Shown here piece by piece: positions 8,576-19,316 of a DNA stretch of 64,000 bases; the stretch's first letter is position 1; every line of letters begins with the position of its first letter. Source of the DNA: Saccharomonospora amisosensis (GTDB lineage Bacteria > Actinomycetota > Actinomycetes > Mycobacteriales > Pseudonocardiaceae); NCBI RefSeq assembly GCF_011761185.1, contig NZ_JAAOYM010000001.1:434001-498000 (forward strand), in the 5' to 3' direction. The notes beneath the pieces are model-generated. The model saw nothing but the letters and a program-made list of their open reading frames with translations, was not told where the DNA came from and made no database searches. A program made the translations under genes and the position numbers.

Positions 8576-8923
8576 ATGGCGCAGAAGGTCCTCGTCTCCC
8601 TCGTGGATGATCTGGACGGTTCGGAGGCCGAGGAGACGGTGGAGTTCGGGCTGGACGGCGTCAGCTACGAGATCGACCTGTCAGCGGAAAATGCCGAAGA
8701 ATTGCGTGATGCTCTCGCTCAGTATGTCGAGCACGCCCGCAGGGCCGGTGGTCGCAAGCGGGCAGGCACCCGTTCGGCTGTGAAGGCGCCCGGACGCTCG
8801 GCGGCGGTTGACCGCGAGCAGAACCAGGCGATTCGCGCGTGGGCACGCAAGAACGGTTACGAGGTTTCCGACCGAGGCCGTATCCCGTCGGAAGTGGTCG
8901 AGGCATACCACAAGCGGAACTGA
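8576..8923 (+). CDS. lsr2: Lsr2 nucleoid-associated protein
   Basis: Lsr2 is the actinobacterial H-NS analogue. It bridges AT-rich DNA and silences horizontally acquired genes. The 115-residue protein has the N-terminal dimerisation domain ([26 protein letters not shown]) and the C-terminal DNA-binding domain with the AT-hook-like RGR at residues 100-102, within [15 protein letters not shown] basic Ala/Arg/Lys linker of about 25 residues lies between them. AGGAGGA lies eight bases before the ATG. The gene sits upstream of clpC as in mycobacteria. A strong hairpin follows. Confidence 0.97.
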   Translation: MAQKVLVSLVDDLDGSEAEETVEFGLDGVSYEIDLSAENAEELRDALAQYVEHARRAGGRKRAGTRSAVKAPGRSAAVDREQNQAIRAWARKNGYEVSDRGRIPSEVVEAYHKRN

Positions 8924-8935
8924 GCGAACGTGCTC

Positions 8936-8969
8936 GGTGGCCTCCCGGATCGCGCGCCGGGAGGCCACC
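8936..8969. terminator. Bidirectional hairpin terminator between lsr2 and the AraC-type gene
   Basis: A perfect 13-bp stem (8936-8948 with 8957-8969, starting GGTGGCCTCCCGG) with an 8-base loop lies 12 bases after the lsr2 stop and 6 bases from the end of the convergent gene. There is no clear T-tract, as is common in GC-rich actinomycetes. Confidence 0.8.
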
Positions 8970-8975
8970 TTCGTC

Positions 8976-9782
8976 TCATATTTCAGCGCGTTGCGACTCC
9001 ATGCGACGATAAGTGGCGGGGGAGATGCCCACGGCGGCGGTGAAGTCCCGTGTGAAATGGGCTTGATCGCTGTAGCCCAGTTCGGCCGCGATCGTCGCCC
9101 AGTCCGGCCGCGATTCGCCGCCTGCTCGTTTGGCGGCCTCGTTGATCCGGTAAACCCTGATAGCCCACTTCGGGCCGACTCCGACGTGTTCGACGAACAG
9201 TCGCTGCAGGGTGCGAGTCGGCATTCCGGTTGCGGCACTCAGTTGTCGGACGCTGATGATCGTCGGGTCTCCCGCTACGCGTTCCACTGCGGCGGCCACT
9301 CGTTGTTCGGCAGGCGTTGGCCTTGGCGCGCTCGCCCGCAGGAACCGGTCGGCCGAGGCGACCATTTCCCGGGTGGAGTCCGCGCGCAGGATCGCTTCCT
9401 GCGTCTCGCCGGCACCCGCGCCGAACACCTCACCCAACGACCTTCGCTCGCCGCCGAGTTCATTCACTGATCTACCGAGCACCGCGCCGCAACAGCCGGG
9501 CCGCATCCGTACACCCAGGACCTGGTCCTTGCCATGGAGAACGTTGGAAAAGACCCCGCGACTCGGGGGCCATACGCCGGGGGCGTCGCGGCTGAACACC
9601 ACGTGCACGCTCAGATTCGGCAACACCCGCTGCTCGTGTGGCGGGCGGTCGCGCAGATCCCACCGGACGATCCAGTACTACTGCACGAACGGCCGCAACC
9701 GCTCAGCCGGTTCGTGCCGACTGAGCTGAAGCAGCCCGGCCGACGCGCGCTGACCGAGGATGCCCTGCGGTATCCGTTCCAC
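8976..9782 (-). pseudogene. AraC-family regulator interrupted by an in-frame amber codon
   Basis: The C-terminal part, translated from about 9626 down to 8976, is a clear AraC regulator with the double helix-turn-helix RTLQRLFVEHVGVGPKW and FTRDFTAAVGISPATY. In the same frame, upstream of a TAG at 9678-9680, sits the matching N-terminal segment ending LRPFVQ. The amber codon is followed directly by YWIVRWDLRDRPP, which continues the conserved N-terminal motif of this family. The unbroken gene would start at GTG 9780-9782 (or GTG 9804-9806) and encode about 268 residues, the usual family size. A single base change explains the break. Internal initiation at GTG 9626 would give a truncated 216-residue protein. 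Confidence 0.75.
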
Positions 9783-9855
9783 GGCAGGAAGGCTAATGGG
9801 GGTCACTGACGCGTTTGTTCAAGACGATCGAAGGCAGGTGGTGTTCACTTCGGGC

Positions 9856-10437
9856 ATGACCGAACTGAAGGAACCCATCAGCTGTGCCGCGCGTGAGTTC
9901 GGCCAGATCGTGCGTGCCGTACCTGCCGACAAGCTCCAGGCCGCGACACCGTGCGATGAGTACGACGTCCGCGGCCTGTGCAACCATTTGCTGTTCTGGA
10001 TGCCGAGGCTGCTCGCCGCGGTTAGCAAGGACACTCCGGCGCCATTGGGCGACGGCGAGCGAGCGGCGGAGTTGGTCGTCGGCGACTGGGCAGATCGGCT
10101 CGCCGCGCAGGCCCTCGAACTCGCCGACGCGCTGCGCGACCCCGCTGCATGGCAGGGCAGTACGAGCATCGCGGGTGGTGAGCTGCCCGCCGCGATGGTC
10201 GGCAGGATGGCGCTGTGCGAGTTCGTGGTCCACGGCTGGGACCTCGCGGCGGCTACCGGCTTGCCCGCGCGCTACGAGTCCGACGTGGCCGTGGCGGCCG
10301 AGCAGGTCATGCGCGAGATCGGCGAGCAGGGCAGGCAATTCAAGGCATTCGGTCCCGAGGTGCCGCTCGGCGACGACGCGTCGGTGCTGGACCGGGTTGT
10401 CGCGCTTTCCGGCAGGGACCCGGCGTGGCGGCCCTAG
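9856..10437 (+). CDS. TIGR03086-type DinB/mycothiol maleylpyruvate isomerase-like protein
   Basis: The 193-residue protein has the four-helix DinB/MDMPI fold typical of the TIGR03086 family. The sequence contains TPCDEYDVRGLCNHLLFW (about residues 32-49, with one metal-ligand His) and ALCEFVVHGWDLAAATG (with the second His). Family members bind a divalent metal and several use mycothiol. The substrate here is unknown. ATG 9856 fits the family start; ATG 9796, preceded by AGGAAGG, would add 20 unconserved residues. The gene diverges from the broken AraC regulator. Its stop overlaps the end of the convergent FhuF-like gene by four bases. Confidence 0.82.
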   Translation: MTELKEPISCAAREFGQIVRAVPADKLQAATPCDEYDVRGLCNHLLFWMPRLLAAVSKDTPAPLGDGERAAELVVGDWADRLAAQALELADALRDPAAWQGSTSIAGGELPAAMVGRMALCEFVVHGWDLAAATGLPARYESDVAVAAEQVMREIGEQGRQFKAFGPEVPLGDDASVLDRVVALSGRDPAWRP

Positions 10438-11282
10438 CCGGCGTGTGGTTTCGGTCGCAGGCGGGGACACCCTTCGCACTCGCCGCGTCCGGGCAGCAGG
10501 TAGGTGAAACAGCAGCTTTCCCGGCGGCGTGTCCAGCTTCTGTCCGGTGTGCCTCCGCTGGAGCGCAGGGTGGAGGGTGAGGTCAGCGGAGGAAACCGCG
10601 ACTGGAGCACGAGCGCTGCCTCGGCAACACCCGCCCCCTCGTCGCCGCTGTCCGCTCCCGCCCACCACAGGCAGGTGTCCAGCGCGTCCGTAGCCGCTGC
10701 CCACAGCGTGTGGGTGCCAAGCGGGCTGACCCTGCCGAAGGCGTGGACGAACCTGGCGGCGTGCGCGATGTACCGCGCCCGCAGTACCGAGGCGAGCTGC
10801 CTTTCGTCGGCCACGACAGTGGCCTCCGGCCTGCCCGCGCCGGGATCGAGCGGCAGGCAGTAGAACGAATCGTCGAGCACCGCGACGCCGGTCAGTTCCG
10901 GTCTGCCATGCGGCGCGGTGCGCAACGCCAGCGCTTCCGGTCGCAGCGATGGGACCCTGCGTTCCTGATGCAGTAGCAAAGCGGCGACGTAGGCGGGCGC
11001 GCGCAGGTACCACGCCGTGACGTAGCAGGCGGTGGTGCGGCCGGGCGCGGGGCCGGCGATTCGGTACCGCGCCCGCAGCCAGTCGGCGAGAGCGTCGCGC
11101 CACCTGCTGAAACCGCCGGGGTCGGCAAGTAGGTCGGAGCAACGCCGCCAACCGTCGCCGGTGGCGTCCGCCCGAACCTCGATGCGAGTCGGCCGCGCGG
11201 CCACGCGGTCGAGCGACCCCACCAGCCCGTCGAGATCATCCTGAATGTGTCGAGCATCACGAAACGGCCCGCCGATACTCAC
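10434..11282 (-). CDS. FhuF-like (2Fe-2S) ferric-siderophore reductase
   Basis: The 282-residue protein ends in the FhuF-type cluster motif ESCCFTYLLPGRGECEGCPR, with the Cys-Cys-x10-Cys-x2-Cys pattern that binds a [2Fe-2S] cluster. The preceding domain resembles the IucA/IucC C-terminal and FhuF family. Such proteins reduce ferric iron released from siderophores in the cytoplasm. I chose GTG 11280-11282, with GAGGG seven bases upstream. A TTG at 11318 would place the start next to the iron box. The upstream iron box predicts repression by an IdeR/DmdR regulator when iron is plentiful. Confidence 0.85.
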   Translation of the reverse strand: MSIGGPFRDARHIQDDLDGLVGSLDRVAARPTRIEVRADATGDGWRRCSDLLADPGGFSRWRDALADWLRARYRIAGPAPGRTTACYVTAWYLRAPAYVAALLLHQERRVPSLRPEALALRTAPHGRPELTGVAVLDDSFYCLPLDPGAGRPEATVVADERQLASVLRARYIAHAARFVHAFGRVSPLGTHTLWAAATDALDTCLWWAGADSGDEGAGVAEAALVLQSRFPPLTSPSTLRSSGGTPDRSWTRRRESCCFTYLLPGRGECEGCPRLRPKPHAG

Positions 11283-11318
11283 ACGTGCGCCCTCACTGCT
11301 CCATCCGGGTGTCCTCAA

Positions 11319-11337
11319 TTAGGCGTGCCTTACCTTA
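11319..11337 (-). promoter_or_regulatory. Candidate IdeR/DmdR iron box
   Basis: On the reverse strand the 19-mer TAAGGTAAGGCACGCCTAA matches 14 of 19 positions of the actinobacterial iron-box consensus TTAGGTTAGGCTAACCTAA. It lies about 37 bp upstream of the start of the FhuF-like gene, a suitable place for an operator. Confidence 0.75.
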
Positions 11338-11655
11338 CCGGCGAGGCGGTGGTAAGCCACCGGGGCCCCAGATCCGGGGATGGCCAGGGAAAGTGTGTTC
11401 GCGAGGAGCGGACAACGAGATCGGCAGGAATCCCCGGACCCCGTCACGCGTTGTGCATAGGGTCAACAGCCAGCAATAAGTCGACTGTGTGTCTGCCCGA
11501 AACCGCGTGCCAGAGCTGATCAGGCGGTACGGAATCCGCCCCAGTGGTAAACCGACACGTGCGCTTGGCTACTACAGTGGTCTCACGGTGCCGAGCTCAC
11601 CTAGCGAATTCAGGGCTGAGATCGGGCCGCCGGCGCAGCAGTCGAGGGAGTGGGA
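11338..11655. promoter_or_regulatory. Intergenic leader of clpC
   Basis: About 320 bases without a convincing gene separate the iron box from clpC. A possible -10 element, TACAGT, lies near 11572-11577, followed by an 80-base leader. I could not identify a convincing ClgR, HspR or CtsR site by eye. Confidence 0.4.
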
Positions 11656-14205
<2,550 letters not shown>

Positions 14206-14218
14206 CCGAACGTGAAAC

Positions 14219-14257
14219 GAAGGCGCCCCCACGGCAGTTCGCCGTGGGGGCGCCTTC
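14219..14257. terminator. Strong hairpin terminator between clpC and the sirtuin locus
   Basis: A perfect 17-bp stem (14219-14235 with 14241-14257, starting GAAGGCGCCCCCACGGC) closes a 5-base loop. It lies 13 bases after the clpC stop and 16 bases from the end of the convergent gene, so it probably serves both. Confidence 0.9.
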
Positions 14258-14272
14258 TCGCGTTCCGGGTTG

Positions 14273-15087
14273 TCAGTCCGCGAGTCGCGAGGCGATGGCG
14301 CGCAGTGCCTCCAGTGCCCCGCACGGCACGGAAACGCCCCGGCCATGCCGCACTTCGGGTTCGCGCGGGTTGATCCGGACCAGCGCACCGTTGGCCGCGC
14401 TCGCCAGCTCGGCCTGCCGCCGCACGGTCGGCACCGCCAACCCCGCACCCAGCTCCACCACCGTGACATCGGTGTTGGCACGCCGCCATGCCCGCAGCGT
14501 TTCGAGCTGCCGTTGGGTGCGGTGCGGTATCCAGCCCATATCGCCGAACATCAGGATGTTCGGTCGGGCAGGCGCACCGCAGTGCGGACAAGACGGCAGC
14601 GGTGGTCGTGCCCGCATCGTTTCCGGATCGACGTCCAGGTCGATACCGTCGGCAGGCCAGATGTCGTCGCCGCAGCAGGCAAGGCACTGCAGGTGGTGGG
14701 CCGAGCCGTGCACCTCGGTCACCCCGGTGAACCCGGCGCGCTGGAACTGGCCGTCCACGAGGTGAACACGTGCACCCCGCCGCGCTTGGCCTCACCCCAC
14801 TCCCGCAGCAGCTGGAACCCTTCGTGCGGGGTGGTCTCCCGGTACAGCGAGAGCCGGTGGCCGTAGAAACCCCAGGCCAGCTCGGGGTCGGTGGTGAAGT
14901 GTTCGGGATCGGCCAGTTCCACGAAACTCAACCCCAGCCGGGCGTAGGGCGGGTAGGCACGCCAGAATCCCTCGTCGCCACGAAAGTCCGGCAGACCGGA
15001 GTCCACTCCCATTCCAGCGCCCGCGCAGACCAGTAACGCGCTAGCCGAGGAGATCAGCTCCGCGGCCCGGTCGAGCTCCGCTTTCAC
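14273..15087 (-). pseudogene. Sir2-family NAD-dependent deacylase, frameshifted
   Basis: Two frames together encode a whole sirtuin. The first (15087 to about 14759) has GAGMGVDSGLPDFRG and ends HVFTS. The second (from about 14758) begins VDGQFQRAGF and contains the catalytic-His region VTEVHGS, two zinc CxxC pairs (CLACC and CPHC) and GAGLAVPTVR. The expected TSNVDGQF motif is broken at about 14758-14760, where four bases seem to be missing (ACCTCGTGGAC in place of a TCG-AAC-GTG-GAC type sequence). Restored, the protein would have about 272 residues. GTG 15087 overlaps the mhuD stop, so the locus is a two-gene operon. A sequencing error is the alternative explanation. Confidence 0.8.
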
Positions 15088-15395
15088 TCAGCAGCGGGCT
15101 CAGAGCTTTGCACGACCTCGAACTCCAGCAGGCTCGCCCCGCTGACCACCGGTTTCGCGCGTTCACCGGAGTGCGCTTCCCGCGCAGGTCCCTGTGCCCA
15201 CGCCTGGAAGTGTTCCTCGGTCTCCCACTTCGTGTAGACGAAGTACCGGTTCTCTCCGGAGACGGGTCGCAGCAGTTCGAAGCCGAGGAACCCGGGCTGG
15301 GAGTCCACCGCGTGCAGCCGCGCGGCGAACCGCTTCTCCAGCTCGGGGCCCGCGCCCTCGGGCACTTCAATCGCATTGATCTTCACAACAGCCAT
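15084..15395 (-). CDS. mhuD: MhuD-type heme-degrading monooxygenase
   Basis: The 103-residue ferredoxin-like ABM-fold protein begins VVKINAIEVPEGAGPELEKR and matches mycobacterial MhuD closely along its length. The residues that bind and ruffle heme in MhuD (Asn7, Trp66 and His75) are all present. MhuD opens heme and releases iron as mycobilin, without releasing CO. The neighbouring hydrolase, mutY and clpC genes repeat the mycobacterial order. The stop overlaps the GTG of the sirtuin locus by four bases. No iron box was recognised upstream. Confidence 0.9.
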   Translation of the reverse strand: MAVVKINAIEVPEGAGPELEKRFAARLHAVDSQPGFLGFELLRPVSGENRYFVYTKWETEEHFQAWAQGPAREAHSGERAKPVVSGASLLEFEVVQSSEPAAE

Positions 15396-15445
15396 GGGGC
15401 AAGCCTAGGCCCTCGGCCGGAGGGTGCCGGGTGCTCTGCGGGACG

Positions 15446-15487
15446 ACGGGAGCGGGGGACTCGCGGGCAGGAGCGGGGGACTCGCGG
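15446..15487 (-). repeat. 21-bp tandem repeat (2 units) abutting the M1 peptidase stop codon
   Basis: Read on the reverse strand, two 21-bp units (15487-15467 and 15466-15446), each starting CCGCGAGTCCCCCGCTCC, begin at the base after the TGA of the peptidase gene. The first unit is identical, base for base, to 42044-42064, which also sits one base after a stop codon in the same relative orientation. Confidence 0.9.
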
Positions 15488-16909
15488 TCAGGAGGGGTAG
15501 AGGTAGGGCCGCGGTGGGCGTTCGGTGCTTCGAAACCAGGCGTCGAAGAAGCCGCGCAGATCCTGCCCGGTGCTGCGCTGTACGTACTCCTCGAACTGCG
15601 GCCAGCTCGCATTGCCGTCGCGGTGCATCGCGGGCCACTCCCGCAACACCCGGTCGAATGCCTTGTCGCCGATCCGTTGCCGAAGCGCGTGTACCGCGAG
15701 GATGCCCTTGTCGTAGACCCCTTCGAACTCGTGTCCCGCACCCATGTCGTACAGCCGAGGGGCCCAGAACGCGGCGTTGTCGCGCAGTTGTTCCACCGCC
15801 CTGCGGTAGCGCGCGTCGAGGTCGTCACCTTCCTTGTGCTCGGCCCACAACCATTGCGAGTAGCTGGCGAAGCACTCGTTGAGGCAGATATCGGCCCAGG
15901 ACCGCACGGAAACCGAGTTGCCGTACCACTGGTGCGCGATCTCGTGCACCACGGTGCCCAGGTCGGCGGAACGGGTGTAGGTCGGTTTGCCCTGGGTTTC
16001 CAGCGAGTAGCCGATGTCCTTGCCTAGGTAGATCCCGCCCGCCGTGGTGGCCGGGTACTCCCCGAAGCGGCCCGCGAGGAACTCCACGATCTCCGCCACG
16101 CGTGCCGCCTCGTCCCGCATGGCATCGGAGCCGGGCGCGAACGCGTTCAACACCGGGGTTCCGTCCTTCAGCTCACCGCGCTGGAAACTGAACCGGTCGA
16201 TGACGACGGTGGTCAGGTAGCTGGCCACCGGGTCCGGTTCCTTCCAGGTCGTCGTGGTCCAGCCGTCGGTCGTCGACTCCTCGCCGCGACGGCCGATGGA
16301 GACCGCCGACCAGCCCTTCGGCACGCTCGCCCGCAGTTCGAAGGTCGCCTTGTCGCGCGGGTGCTCGTTAACCGGGTACCAGTAGGAGGCCGACTGCGGT
16401 TCCCCGAGCACGAAAGCCCCGCCGCTGGGGCTTCGTTGCCAACCGTCGCCGCCGAGTTGGGCGTCCTGCGAGCCCTGGGGCGTTCCTGAGTAGCGCACCC
16501 TCGTGCTGAACGTCGAACCCTTTCGCAGCGGTCGGGCAGGCGTGACGACGAGTTCGAAGCCGTCCTCACGGGAGAAGCGTGCCGCCTCGCCGTCGACCTC
16601 CACCGACGACACCGTGAAGCCGCGCAGATCGAGGTTGAACCGGTCCAGGTCGTAAGTCGCCTCGGCTGTCACCGTGGTGTCGCCCCGCAGCCTTCCACTG
16701 CTGGGGTCGTAGCGGACGGACACCTGGTAGCCGGTGGCGTCGTAGCCGCCGTTTCCCGCGTTGGGGTAGTAGGGGTCTCCGATCCCCGCCGATCCTGCCT
16801 CGGCTCCACCTCCCGACTGGCCGGGAGCGGCCGATTCCGGCGCTGTGCAGGCGGCTAGGGTGCTGAGCAGACCGCAGAGCACAGCGGCCCGCACGCGGCG
16901 GTAGGGCAT
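15488..16909 (-). CDS. M1-family zinc metallopeptidase lipoprotein
   Basis: The 473-residue protein begins with a lipoprotein signal peptide ending in LSTLAAC (lipobox Cys at about residue 23), so it should be anchored outside the membrane. The gluzincin motif HEIAHQWYGN and the downstream glutamate in NECFASY define an M1 aminopeptidase. The usual GAMEN exopeptidase motif is not obvious, so its activity may differ from classical aminopeptidase N. The ATG at 16909 places the signal peptide at the N-terminus. TAGGCT, eight bases upstream, fits a -10 element for a leaderless transcript. The start lies only 15 bases from that of the divergent hydrolase. Confidence 0.88.
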   Translation of the reverse strand: MPYRRVRAAVLCGLLSTLAACTAPESAAPGQSGGGAEAGSAGIGDPYYPNAGNGGYDATGYQVSVRYDPSSGRLRGDTTVTAEATYDLDRFNLDLRGFTVSSVEVDGEAARFSREDGFELVVTPARPLRKGSTFSTRVRYSGTPQGSQDAQLGGDGWQRSPSGGAFVLGEPQSASYWYPVNEHPRDKATFELRASVPKGWSAVSIGRRGEESTTDGWTTTTWKEPDPVASYLTTVVIDRFSFQRGELKDGTPVLNAFAPGSDAMRDEAARVAEIVEFLAGRFGEYPATTAGGIYLGKDIGYSLETQGKPTYTRSADLGTVVHEIAHQWYGNSVSVRSWADICLNECFASYSQWLWAEHKEGDDLDARYRRAVEQLRDNAAFWAPRLYDMGAGHEFEGVYDKGILAVHALRQRIGDKAFDRVLREWPAMHRDGNASWPQFEEYVQRSTGQDLRGFFDAWFRSTERPPRPYLYPS

Positions 16910-16924
16910 GAACGGGAAGCCTAG

Positions 16925-17692
16925 ATGCGAGCACGTGAGGACGTCGTTGACTTCGGCGGCGAGGGTACGCCGATCGTGCTGTTGCACGGGCTGATGGGCA
17001 GGGCCACCACCTGGTGGCGGGTTTCGCGGTGGCTCACCGACTACGGGCACGTGGTCGGTCTGGACGCCCGTGGCCACGGGCGGTCACGCCGTCGTGGGAC
17101 CTGGCGCACCGAGGAGTTCGTCGACGACGTAGCTGACTTGATCACCGATCTTGGCGATGGCCCCGCGGTGGTGCTGGGGCACTCGATGGGTGGACTGCAC
17201 GCGTGGGTGCTGGCCGCCAGTTACCCGCACCTGGTGCGCGGGGTCGTCGTCGAGGACATGGCGCCAGATCAGCGCGGCCGAACGGTGGACGCCTGGCGTG
17301 CCTACTTCGACTCGTGGCCGGTGCCGTTCCGGTCACTGGCACACGTTCGAGACTTCTTCGGCAGCACGGGCGACTACTTCATCGAGTGCGTGCGGGAGGA
17401 AGCCGACGGCTACCACCTGCTGGCGGACCTTGAGGACCTCTACCGGATCGCAGGCGAGTGGGGGCGTCGCGAGTACTGGTCATACGTGGCAGGAGTGAAG
17501 TGCCCGCTGCTCGTGGTCGAGGCAGGCGACACTGCCATGCCACCTGGTCAGCAGGCACGGCTTGCCGAGTTGGCGCCCGGGGGCGGCAGGCACATCGTGA
17601 TCGAGGGGGCGGGCCACGTCGTGCACGACGACGCGCCACAGGAGTTCCGAGGCGCCGTCGAAGCGTTCCTCTCCGAGGTGCTCGACCGCTGA
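16925..17692 (+). CDS. Alpha/beta hydrolase
   Basis: The 255-residue protein has the alpha/beta hydrolase landmarks. These are an oxyanion loop (LLHGLMG, about residue 20), the nucleophile elbow GHSMGG (about 84-89), the acid region VEAGDTAMP and the catalytic-His strand GAGHVVHDDAP. Its position between mhuD and mutY matches the mycobacterial hydrolase Rv3591c, whose substrate is not established. The ATG at 16925 is 15 bases from the start of the divergent peptidase gene and has no Shine-Dalgarno sequence, so a leaderless mRNA is plausible. Confidence 0.85.
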   Translation: MRAREDVVDFGGEGTPIVLLHGLMGRATTWWRVSRWLTDYGHVVGLDARGHGRSRRRGTWRTEEFVDDVADLITDLGDGPAVVLGHSMGGLHAWVLAASYPHLVRGVVVEDMAPDQRGRTVDAWRAYFDSWPVPFRSLAHVRDFFGSTGDYFIECVREEADGYHLLADLEDLYRIAGEWGRREYWSYVAGVKCPLLVVEAGDTAMPPGQQARLAELAPGGGRHIVIEGAGHVVHDDAPQEFRGAVEAFLSEVLDR

Positions 17693-17715
17693 TCGGTGAG
17701 CGCGAGCGCCCGGTT

Positions 17716-18591
17716 TCAGTGCTCTCCGGGGAGGCCGAACCTCCCGTCCGGCGTTTGCTCGACCAGCCCGTCCACGAGCAGCGAGTCCAGGCAGCGGTCT
17801 CGCTGACCCGGTTTCGACCAGACGACGTCCAGTCGGGACTTCTCCACCGGCTCGGTGGTGTTCCTGAGCACGTCGAGCAGCAGACCGCGAACGTGCCGGT
17901 CGGTGCCGCCGTACTGCTGCACGGGCTTGGCCGGACCGGTGTACTCGGGCCTGCCCGCGCGCTGCCACGCACAGTCGGACACCAGCGGGCAACCCGTGCA
18001 CCGGGGCGAGCGGGCCACGCAGATCAGTGCGCCCAGTTCCATCAGGGCGGCGGAGAACCGTGCCGCCGTTGGCTCGTCGGCGGGCAGCAGGGCCTCCACG
18101 TCGGCGAGGTCTCGGCTGGTTGATGCGGGTCCGGAGTCACCCGCGCCGTGCACGGCCCTTGCCACGACCCTGCGCACGTTGGTGTCCACCACCGGTGCGC
18201 GCCTGCCGTAGGCGAAGGCCGCGACAGCGCGCGCTGTGTAGGCCCCGATGCCCGGCAGCGCGAGCAGGGTGTCGACATCGTCGGGGACCTCGTCGCCGTG
18301 CTCTCGCGCGATCACGCTCGCCGCGGTGTGCAGTCGTAGCGCGCGCCTCGGGTAACCAAGCCTGCCCCACGCTCGCAGCACCTCGCCCTGGCTTTCCTCG
18401 GCGAGGGCCGACGGCCGTGGCCATCGGTCCAGCCACTCCTGCCACACCGGCAGCACTCGGGCCACGGGTGTCTGCTGGAGCATGATCTCGCTGACGAGCA
18501 CGCCCCACGGAGAGCAGTCGACCTCGCGCCACGGCAGGTCCCGAGCGCTTTCGTCGAACCAGTCGAGCAGGCAGTCCGCATCGATAGACAT
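17716..18591 (-). CDS. mutY: A/G-specific adenine glycosylase
   Basis: MutY removes adenine mispaired with 8-oxoguanine. The 291-residue protein has the catalytic Glu35 in SEIMLQQTPV, the helix-hairpin-helix LLALPGIGAYTARAV, the catalytic Asp in VVDTNVRR and the [4Fe-4S] cluster motif CVARSPRCTGCPLVSDC. The C-terminal part after the cluster is about 85 residues and lacks the full MutT-like domain of E. coli MutY, as is common in actinobacterial enzymes. The position beside the hydrolase gene follows the mycobacterial order. Confidence 0.97.
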   Translation of the reverse strand: MSIDADCLLDWFDESARDLPWREVDCSPWGVLVSEIMLQQTPVARVLPVWQEWLDRWPRPSALAEESQGEVLRAWGRLGYPRRALRLHTAASVIAREHGDEVPDDVDTLLALPGIGAYTARAVAAFAYGRRAPVVDTNVRRVVARAVHGAGDSGPASTSRDLADVEALLPADEPTAARFSAALMELGALICVARSPRCTGCPLVSDCAWQRAGRPEYTGPAKPVQQYGGTDRHVRGLLLDVLRNTTEPVEKSRLDVVWSKPGQRDRCLDSLLVDGLVEQTPDGRFGLPGEH

Positions 18592-18625
18592 CGGCGCCGA
18601 TTCAACCAGACTCGCGACCGCTCGC

Positions 18626-19135
18626 TCACTCGCCGAACGCGAAGCGGGTCTGGCTGTAGGGGTTCTTGGAGAACGCCAGCATCTTGGCGGGTGTCACGCC
18701 GAACACGGGTGCCCGGTGAGCTTCGTTTCCTGGGTCGCGGAACTGCCCGCCGACCACCTCGAACGGCCAGCCGAGCTTGTCCAGCCACAGCTCGGCCAGC
18801 CGGGTGAGGACTGCCTCGTCGCCGACCTGCTCGGCGGTGCCCTCGACGATCACGTCAAGCCCGTCGCGGTAGGAGTTCGAACCTGTGGTGAGCACGCAGC
18901 GCGGGTTTGACTCGAGGTTGCGGGCTTTCTGCTCGTGTGCCCCGGTGCAGAAGTGCAGCCTGCCGTCCAGCCACATCGCAGGCAACGGCGCCACGTGTGG
19001 GCGCCCGTCCCGGCGAACGGTGGACAGCCAGAACATTTCCGACTCGCGCAACACCCGCTCGACCCGCGCCCATGCAACGGCCGTGCTGCCTGGCTCACTG
19101 AACTCGAATACGTGCTCTCCACGCGGCTCGTTCAT
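18626..19135 (-). CDS. Pyridoxamine 5'-phosphate oxidase-like split-barrel protein
   Basis: The 169-residue protein has the PNPOx/FDOR split-barrel pattern: FWLSTVRRDGRPHVAPLPAMW, LHFCTGAHEQKARNLESNPR and a distal FEVVGGQF segment. Such proteins bind FMN, F420 or other cofactors, and the sequence alone does not show which. Proteins of this length in actinomycetes are often F420-dependent. AAGGAG eight bases upstream supports ATG 19135 over GTG 19144. The gene diverges from the luciferase-like oxidoreductase at 19317, and both may use F420, which is inference. Confidence 0.75.
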   Translation of the reverse strand: MNEPRGEHVFEFSEPGSTAVAWARVERVLRESEMFWLSTVRRDGRPHVAPLPAMWLDGRLHFCTGAHEQKARNLESNPRCVLTTGSNSYRDGLDVIVEGTAEQVGDEAVLTRLAELWLDKLGWPFEVVGGQFRDPGNEAHRAPVFGVTPAKMLAFSKNPYSQTRFAFGE

Positions 19136-19316
19136 CACCGGCACTCCTTTTCACCTCCGGCTCTCACCAGGCCTGTCATCGGTACTGACGCGGCCGAGGC
19201 GAAGGACTCATCGGTTTCGCCGAGCAGGGACGAAAGTAGGCGAGTGCGGGTGACCTTGGGCCGTGGCGGGCCGCTTCACCGGCTGGTGAACCTTGCCGTT
19301 ACGCGGGAGGAACCAG

